Below are positions 16,572-20,837 of a DNA stretch of 20,837 bases, one piece after another. The notes beneath the pieces are model-generated. The model worked only from the letters and a program-made list of their open reading frames with translations, searched no databases and was not told the origin of the DNA. Source of the DNA: Ravibacter sp964562455. Its GTDB lineage: Bacteria > Bacteroidota > Bacteroidia > Cytophagales > Spirosomataceae. Where the stretch lies: contig CAZLTN010000096.1 in NCBI GenBank assembly GCA_964562455.1, forward strand, positions 1 to 20,837, given 5' to 3'. A program made the position numbers and the translations under genes. Position 1 is the stretch's first letter, and every line of letters begins with the position of its first letter.

Positions 16572-18224
16572 ATGTATTATTATAGTCGATATAAATTGTT
16601 GTTGGGTGTGATGGCGGTCGTAGCACTGGGCTCTTGTAATTCTACTTTCCTAGATCCGGATAACCCGTCTGCGATTACTGCGGATAACGTCTGGAAAGAT
16701 GCAAAACTGGTAGAAATGTATGTTAACCGGTTGTATAACGATATTCCTGGATATGAGTATTACAACACCTTAGATAATATTTCGGATGAAGGTCGAAACA
16801 ATTATCCACAATTCATTCCAAATCAAATACTGGCGGGACAGTGGGATGAAGTATCTAATCCTTTAGGTTTTTGGGCGTACAGTTCAATTCGAAGAGCAAA
16901 TGAGTTTCTGGAAAACGTTGATATAGCCTCTGTACCCGATGATCTGAAAATAAGATTAAGAGGAGAGGTTAGGTTTTTAAGAGCGTTACTATACTTCAAA
17001 ATGGTAAAGAGATATGGTGGAGTGCCTCTGATTATCAAACCTCACACGCTGGATGATGATCTGGAAGTCTCCCGTAACTCATTAGAAGAATGTTTTGCCT
17101 TTATTGTGGAAGAACTGGAAAAAGCAGCATCGGAACTATCTGAAAATGCCCCAAGAGGAAGGGCGGGGCGAGGCGCTGCAATGGCTTTAAAAGGAAGAGT
17201 ACTGTTGTTCTATGCGAGCCCGTTATACAACAAAAATAATGATATTTCCCGCTGGGAAATTGCAGCGTCTGCAAATAAGAAGGTTATTGATTTAGGAAAG
17301 TACCATTTATATCCCAATCATAATACACTTTGGTTAGAGAAAGGTGCGAATACTGAATCTATCTTTGAGATTCAATATAAGATGCCTGAGAAGCAGCACG
17401 GCTGGGATTCCGGCGTAAAACCGTTACGGATTGCCAACAATAACGCGGGGCAGCTTTCTCCGTTACAAGAACTGGTAGATGCTTTCCCGATGAAAAATGG
17501 AAAATTGATCACAGAAACCAAATCTGGATATGATCCCGCTAATCCTTATATAGGGAGAGATAATCGATTTTATTCTTTTATAGCCTACAATGGGTCAACT
17601 ATGAAAGGTACACAAAGCGGCCCTCCGGTTAAAGAAATAACCTTGGATATATACAAGGGAGGAGTAGACTATGACGCCGTACCATCCATGCAGATTTACA
17701 ATACGTTTACAGGCTACTTTATTCGTAAAGCTGTGGATCCTGAAAATAGTGTTTATGCTGGCGGTTCAGGCAGCACCCAGCCCTGGATTGAAATTCGATA
17801 TGCTGAAGTCCTGTTGAACTATGCAGAATCCCGGAACGAAATTTTAGCTAGCCCTGATGAGAGTATCTACAATGTTTTGAACGAAATCAGGCGCAGAGCG
17901 GGTATAACCGAAGACATTTCATACGGAAGTCTTAATAAAGATGAGATGCGGAAGCTAATCAGGAATGAACGCTATATTGAACTTTGCTTTGAAAAAAAGA
18001 GATACTGGGATATCCGACGTTGGAAAATAGCGGAAACTCTATTAAACGGCAGGCGATATAACGGTGTAGTTATAACGAAAAATAACGATGGATCTTTTGG
18101 TTATGAATATGCGCCGGTAGATCCTCAACCTATTGTATTTACGGAAAAGATGTATTGGATGCCTATTCCCCAAAATGAAATAACCAAAAATCGGAATTTG
18201 CAACAGAACCCGGGATGGGATTAG
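16572..18224 (+). CDS. SusD/RagB-family outer membrane glycan-binding lipoprotein
   Basis: 550-aa lipoprotein that caps the SusC transporter on the cell surface and binds glycan. The signal peptide ends in a lipobox LGSC with Cys22 as the lipidation site. Family marks: FLDPDNPSAITADNVW after the tether; RRANEFLENVD and RGEVRFLRALLYFKMVKRYGG (N-terminal TPR-like helices); GRVLLFYASPLYN; and the C-terminal signature RNERYIELCFEKKRYWDIRRWK, ending WMPIPQNEITKNRNLQQNPGW. Length and motif order are normal, so it should be functional. It is clearly AT-richer than the genes around it: 30-33% GC in two hand-counted 60-base rows at 16741 and 17281. The next gene starts 19 bp downstream. Confidence 0.96.
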   Translation: MYYYSRYKLLLGVMAVVALGSCNSTFLDPDNPSAITADNVWKDAKLVEMYVNRLYNDIPGYEYYNTLDNISDEGRNNYPQFIPNQILAGQWDEVSNPLGFWAYSSIRRANEFLENVDIASVPDDLKIRLRGEVRFLRALLYFKMVKRYGGVPLIIKPHTLDDDLEVSRNSLEECFAFIVEELEKAASELSENAPRGRAGRGAAMALKGRVLLFYASPLYNKNNDISRWEIAASANKKVIDLGKYHLYPNHNTLWLEKGANTESIFEIQYKMPEKQHGWDSGVKPLRIANNNAGQLSPLQELVDAFPMKNGKLITETKSGYDPANPYIGRDNRFYSFIAYNGSTMKGTQSGPPVKEITLDIYKGGVDYDAVPSMQIYNTFTGYFIRKAVDPENSVYAGGSGSTQPWIEIRYAEVLLNYAESRNEILASPDESIYNVLNEIRRRAGITEDISYGSLNKDEMRKLIRNERYIELCFEKKRYWDIRRWKIAETLLNGRRYNGVVITKNNDGSFGYEYAPVDPQPIVFTEKMYWMPIPQNEITKNRNLQQNPGWD

Positions 18225-18243
18225 TACTTTTTATCACCTGATA

Positions 18244-18708
18244 ATGTCCATATATCCAATGAGTTTAACTCAAAACACGACCAACGCATTCGCTTTTTTT
18301 CTTACCGTCGCCCTGATCGCGTGTCACACGCCCGAAAGACAGGAAGCAGCCGATATAAAAGAAAAGAAAGTACAACGCTTTGGATCCGTCACCGGCCTCA
18401 ACCCCGAAAAGGCCGCTTACTACAAGCAACTGCATGCCGAAACCTGGCCGGGTGTGCTGAAAATGATCGAAGCGTGCAATATCCGCAATTACTCCATCTA
18501 CCTTCGTGAAATCGAAGGAAAGCCGTACCTGTTCAGCTACTACGAATATGTAGGGGACAACTACGAAGAAGACATGAAGAAAATGGCTGCGGATTCTACG
18601 ACCCAACGCTGGTGGAGAGAAACCGACCCCTGCCAGGTTCCTCTACCAGAAGCGACTGCCGGGAATAAGATATGGACGAACATGGAAGAAGTATTTCACA
18701 CAGATTAG
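18244..18708 (+). CDS. Exported lipoprotein of the L-rhamnose mutarotase (RhaM) family
   Basis: 154-aa protein with the RhaM fold, which interconverts alpha and beta anomers of L-rhamnose (relatives act on L-fucose). Recognised by SVTGLNPEKAAYYKQLHAETWP with His64, aligning with the catalytic His22 region of E. coli RhaM as I remember it; also NYSIYL (Tyr86), QRWW (123-124) and the terminal MEEVF. Unlike the cytoplasmic E. coli enzyme it has a hydrophobic N-terminus ending in a lipobox LIAC (Cys27), so it is predicted to be membrane-anchored outside the cytoplasm. An in-frame ATG at 18259 gives the same lipobox and is an alternative start. Its position between susD and a glycoside hydrolase suggests it acts on the sugar released in the periplasm. 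Family is fairly certain; the exact sugar is not. Confidence 0.85.
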   Translation: MSIYPMSLTQNTTNAFAFFLTVALIACHTPERQEAADIKEKKVQRFGSVTGLNPEKAAYYKQLHAETWPGVLKMIEACNIRNYSIYLREIEGKPYLFSYYEYVGDNYEEDMKKMAADSTTQRWWRETDPCQVPLPEATAGNKIWTNMEEVFHTD

Positions 18709-18714
18709 AGGGTG

Positions 18715-20742
18715 ATGATAAAGAAAATAATAGCATTGATCCTGCTGGTGGTGGCATTGCCATTGTCTCACTGCCTCGCCCAGGAAAAATTGAGGAGAGC
18801 CGAAAGCTTTTTCGGGTTTCATTTCGACTTTCATGCCGTGGCTGCCGATAAGAACCTGGGTGAAAATTTTGACCTGGCCCTGCTTGATACCTTTCTTCTG
18901 CGCACCAAGCCGGACTACATTCAGATAGACAGTAAAGGACACTTCGGGTTTTCGAGCTACCCTACCAAAGTCGGGTACTCGGCCAACAGTTTCGTAAAAG
19001 ACCCGGTCAGGTTGTGGAAAAATATGGCGGATAAGCACAACCTGCCGTTGTTTGTTCATTATTCCGGCTTGTGGGACGACGAAGCGATCCGCCAAAACCC
19101 CGAATGGGGCCGGCTTAACGCCGACGGGACCCGGGATGCTACCAAAGTCGGCTATACAAGCGGCTATACTAAAAAGCTATTAATCCCGCAGTTGAAAGAG
19201 CTGATCGATACGTATGGAATAGACGGTGCCTGGATTGACGGCGACTGCTGGGCGGCCTTACCGGACTATGCGCCTGATTTGACGGCCGGATTCAAAAGAG
19301 ATACGGGGATTGATCCACCTTCTGATCCCAAGAGTCCCCATTATGAACGTTGGAAGGAGTACAACAGGGATGCCTTCAGACGCTATGTGAAGACTTATGT
19401 GGATGAAATACACCGCTATCGGCCGAAGTTTCAGATAACGAGCAATTGGGCCTATTCATCCTTCATGCCCGAGGCGATCGATGTGGAAGTAGATTTCCTT
19501 TCGGGAGATGTGGCAGGTACCAACTGCGTATATAGTGCCGCTTTTGAAGCCCGTTGCCTGGCATTGCAGGGGAAATCCTGGGATCTGATGGCATGGGGGA
19601 TGATCCCGGTCAATTTCTGGGGAGGTACGCATACCCCTAAACCAGTCATCCAACTGAAGCAGGAGGCTGCCGAAGTGATGGCTATGGGAGGTGGTTTCCA
19701 GGTATATTTCCGGCAGAACCGTGATGGGGCATTCCAGACGCTTGATACGGATGCTTTGACCGGCCTGGCTCAATTTTGTCGTGAACGCCAGCCCTTCTGC
19801 CAAAACAGCAGCATCATACCGAATATCGGGATATGGTATTCATTGGCAGGTTGGAAAGAGGAAACTAAAGAAGGAAAAAACGTATACGGTACTGGCGGCT
19901 CTAACCCGGCTATAAAAAGCATTTTCAATCTGTTTATAGATAGCAGACAATCCGTCGAAATCCTCATGGACCATCATATCCGTGACCGGATGGATCAGTA
20001 CGCCCTCATCGTAATACCGGAGTGGGTAGCTTTTGATCCTGCTATTAAAACGCAACTTTCCGGTTATGTCCGTAATGGCGGCAATCTGCTGGTAATAGGA
20101 GCGAAGACTACTCGTGAGTTTAAAGATTGGCTCGGCGTTTCATTTTCCGAAAATCCAGGCCCCGGTGAGTTGATGATCGGGGGACGGGATCTGGGGGGAA
20201 TTACGGGCCTGAAGGCCCTGTGGCAGCCCGTAACGCTTAAAGAGGAGACAGAGACAGTTGGAGCCATTTACACCCAGACAGACTACCGCTATCCCGCAGA
20301 CGCTCCTATCGGAACGGTGAATGCCTACGGAAAAGGGAAGATCGGAGCAGTGTATACCAACATTTCGGAGGCCTATTCAAAATATAAAAATCCGGTTTTG
20401 AATGCTTTTTTAAATGCAATGGTATCGAAACTGGTCCCGGATTCTCCGCTGAAGGTGTCGGGGTCAGACGAAGTACATACCGTACTGGCTTCCAAAAACG
20501 GAAATAGGCTGGTTCACCTCATCAATGCTTCGGGGCAACATGCCAACCCAAATGTTTTCGGATATAATGAGCTTCGCCCCACACCCGCACTTACCGTTAA
20601 CCTGAAAACGGAGAAAAAACCAAAAGAGGTCAGGTTACAGCCGGAAGGCAAAAAACTGGAGTTTACATTCCGGGGCGGGCGTACGGAAATTATCGTTCCG
20701 CCCGTGGAAGTGCATTCTATTGTCGAGGTCGTCACGGATTAA
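18715..20742 (+). CDS. Secreted TIM-barrel glycoside hydrolase with GATase-like domain (alpha-L-fucosidase/rhamnosidase-like)
   Basis: 675-aa exported enzyme. The ATG at 18715 is preferred over the GTG just before it; AGAGGG lies a few bases upstream and could serve as a ribosome site. The signal peptide ends SHCLAQ. A TIM-barrel domain (~30-370) contains FFGFHFDFHA, PLFVHYSGLWDDEA and GAWIDGDCW, whose Asp175 is at the place of the nucleophile in GH29-like alpha-L-fucosidases; then FQITSNWAYSS and MAWGMIPVNFWGG. Residues ~375-480 (YALIVIPEWVAFD, VRNGGNLLVIGA) resemble the GATase-like domain of GH42-type and GHL6/GH151-type enzymes, and a C-terminal beta domain follows (RLVHLINASG). It starts 6 nt after the mutarotase stop, so the two are co-transcribed. 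The CAZy family is not certain; the mutarotase neighbour favours a rhamnose or fucose substrate. Confidence 0.75.
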   Translation: MIKKIIALILLVVALPLSHCLAQEKLRRAESFFGFHFDFHAVAADKNLGENFDLALLDTFLLRTKPDYIQIDSKGHFGFSSYPTKVGYSANSFVKDPVRLWKNMADKHNLPLFVHYSGLWDDEAIRQNPEWGRLNADGTRDATKVGYTSGYTKKLLIPQLKELIDTYGIDGAWIDGDCWAALPDYAPDLTAGFKRDTGIDPPSDPKSPHYERWKEYNRDAFRRYVKTYVDEIHRYRPKFQITSNWAYSSFMPEAIDVEVDFLSGDVAGTNCVYSAAFEARCLALQGKSWDLMAWGMIPVNFWGGTHTPKPVIQLKQEAAEVMAMGGGFQVYFRQNRDGAFQTLDTDALTGLAQFCRERQPFCQNSSIIPNIGIWYSLAGWKEETKEGKNVYGTGGSNPAIKSIFNLFIDSRQSVEILMDHHIRDRMDQYALIVIPEWVAFDPAIKTQLSGYVRNGGNLLVIGAKTTREFKDWLGVSFSENPGPGELMIGGRDLGGITGLKALWQPVTLKEETETVGAIYTQTDYRYPADAPIGTVNAYGKGKIGAVYTNISEAYSKYKNPVLNAFLNAMVSKLVPDSPLKVSGSDEVHTVLASKNGNRLVHLINASGQHANPNVFGYNELRPTPALTVNLKTEKKPKEVRLQPEGKKLEFTFRGGRTEIIVPPVEVHSIVEVVTD

Positions 20743-20786
20743 CGAACAAACAAACCTATTCCTAAACCCCTTTTACTAAAACAAAC

Positions 20787-20837
20787 GTGATCAGCACCCC
20801 CGACCTTTTAATATGCATCGCTTATATCCTCGTTATT
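20787..20837 (+). CDS. Start of a probable sodium:solute (SSS-type) symporter, truncated by the window edge
   Basis: A GTG at 20787 opens a frame of 17 codons to the window end, reading MISTPDLLICIAYILVI. A short polar start followed at once by a hydrophobic helix with an aspartate near the front is typical of sodium:solute symporters in Bacteroidota sugar loci. It lies 44 bp after the glycoside hydrolase. Only the first part of the first helix is visible, so the family is a guess from this fragment and the locus context. Confidence 0.45.
   Translation, partial: MISTPDLLICIAYILVI

Overview
The window looks like a chromosomal segment of a Bacteroidota bacterium, most likely of the Cytophagales, Chitinophagales or Sphingobacteriales type. 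The evidence is a SusC/SusD pair, a very large alpha-2-macroglobulin with no PBP1C gene beside it, a fused alpha/beta 2-oxoacid dehydrogenase E1, weak or absent Shine-Dalgarno sites, and a TAnnTTTG-type promoter element. No tRNA, rRNA, CRISPR array, transposase or phage gene was seen.

Left part (1-12300, all plus strand): the 3' part of a fused E1 alpha/beta dehydrogenase gene; a 2023-residue secreted alpha-2-macroglobulin with a CAEQ thioester; a pair of short palindromic repeats; a secreted two-domain alpha/beta hydrolase; a secreted GH18 chitinase-like enzyme; and a GNAT acetyltransferase. These look like separate cell-envelope, metabolic or scavenging genes rather than one pathway.

Right part (12321-20837): a polysaccharide-utilisation-like locus. 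An AraC-family regulator (minus strand) diverges from susC-susD. These are followed closely by a lipoprotein of the L-rhamnose mutarotase family, a secreted TIM-barrel glycoside hydrolase with a GATase-like domain (fucosidase/rhamnosidase type, substrate not certain), and the first 17 codons of what looks like a sodium:solute symporter. A working model is that SusCD imports a deoxysugar-containing oligosaccharide, the hydrolase releases the sugar in the periplasm, the exported mutarotase interconverts its anomers, and the symporter takes it into the cytoplasm. AraC would control expression through repeats in the 294-bp divergent region. SusC has no N-terminal STN domain, which fits AraC rather than sigma/anti-sigma control.

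Most notable points: (i) the macroglobulin carries a SusC-like LDEVIITGYG motif at the start of its probable protease bait region; (ii) a 28-bp palindromic repeat occurs three times, and one copy supplies the stop codons of two convergent genes; (iii) an imperfect 21-bp direct repeat lies in the araC-susC intergenic region; (iv) the body of susC and all of susD are clearly AT-richer than their surroundings, with the shift inside susC; (v) a sugar mutarotase appears to be exported.
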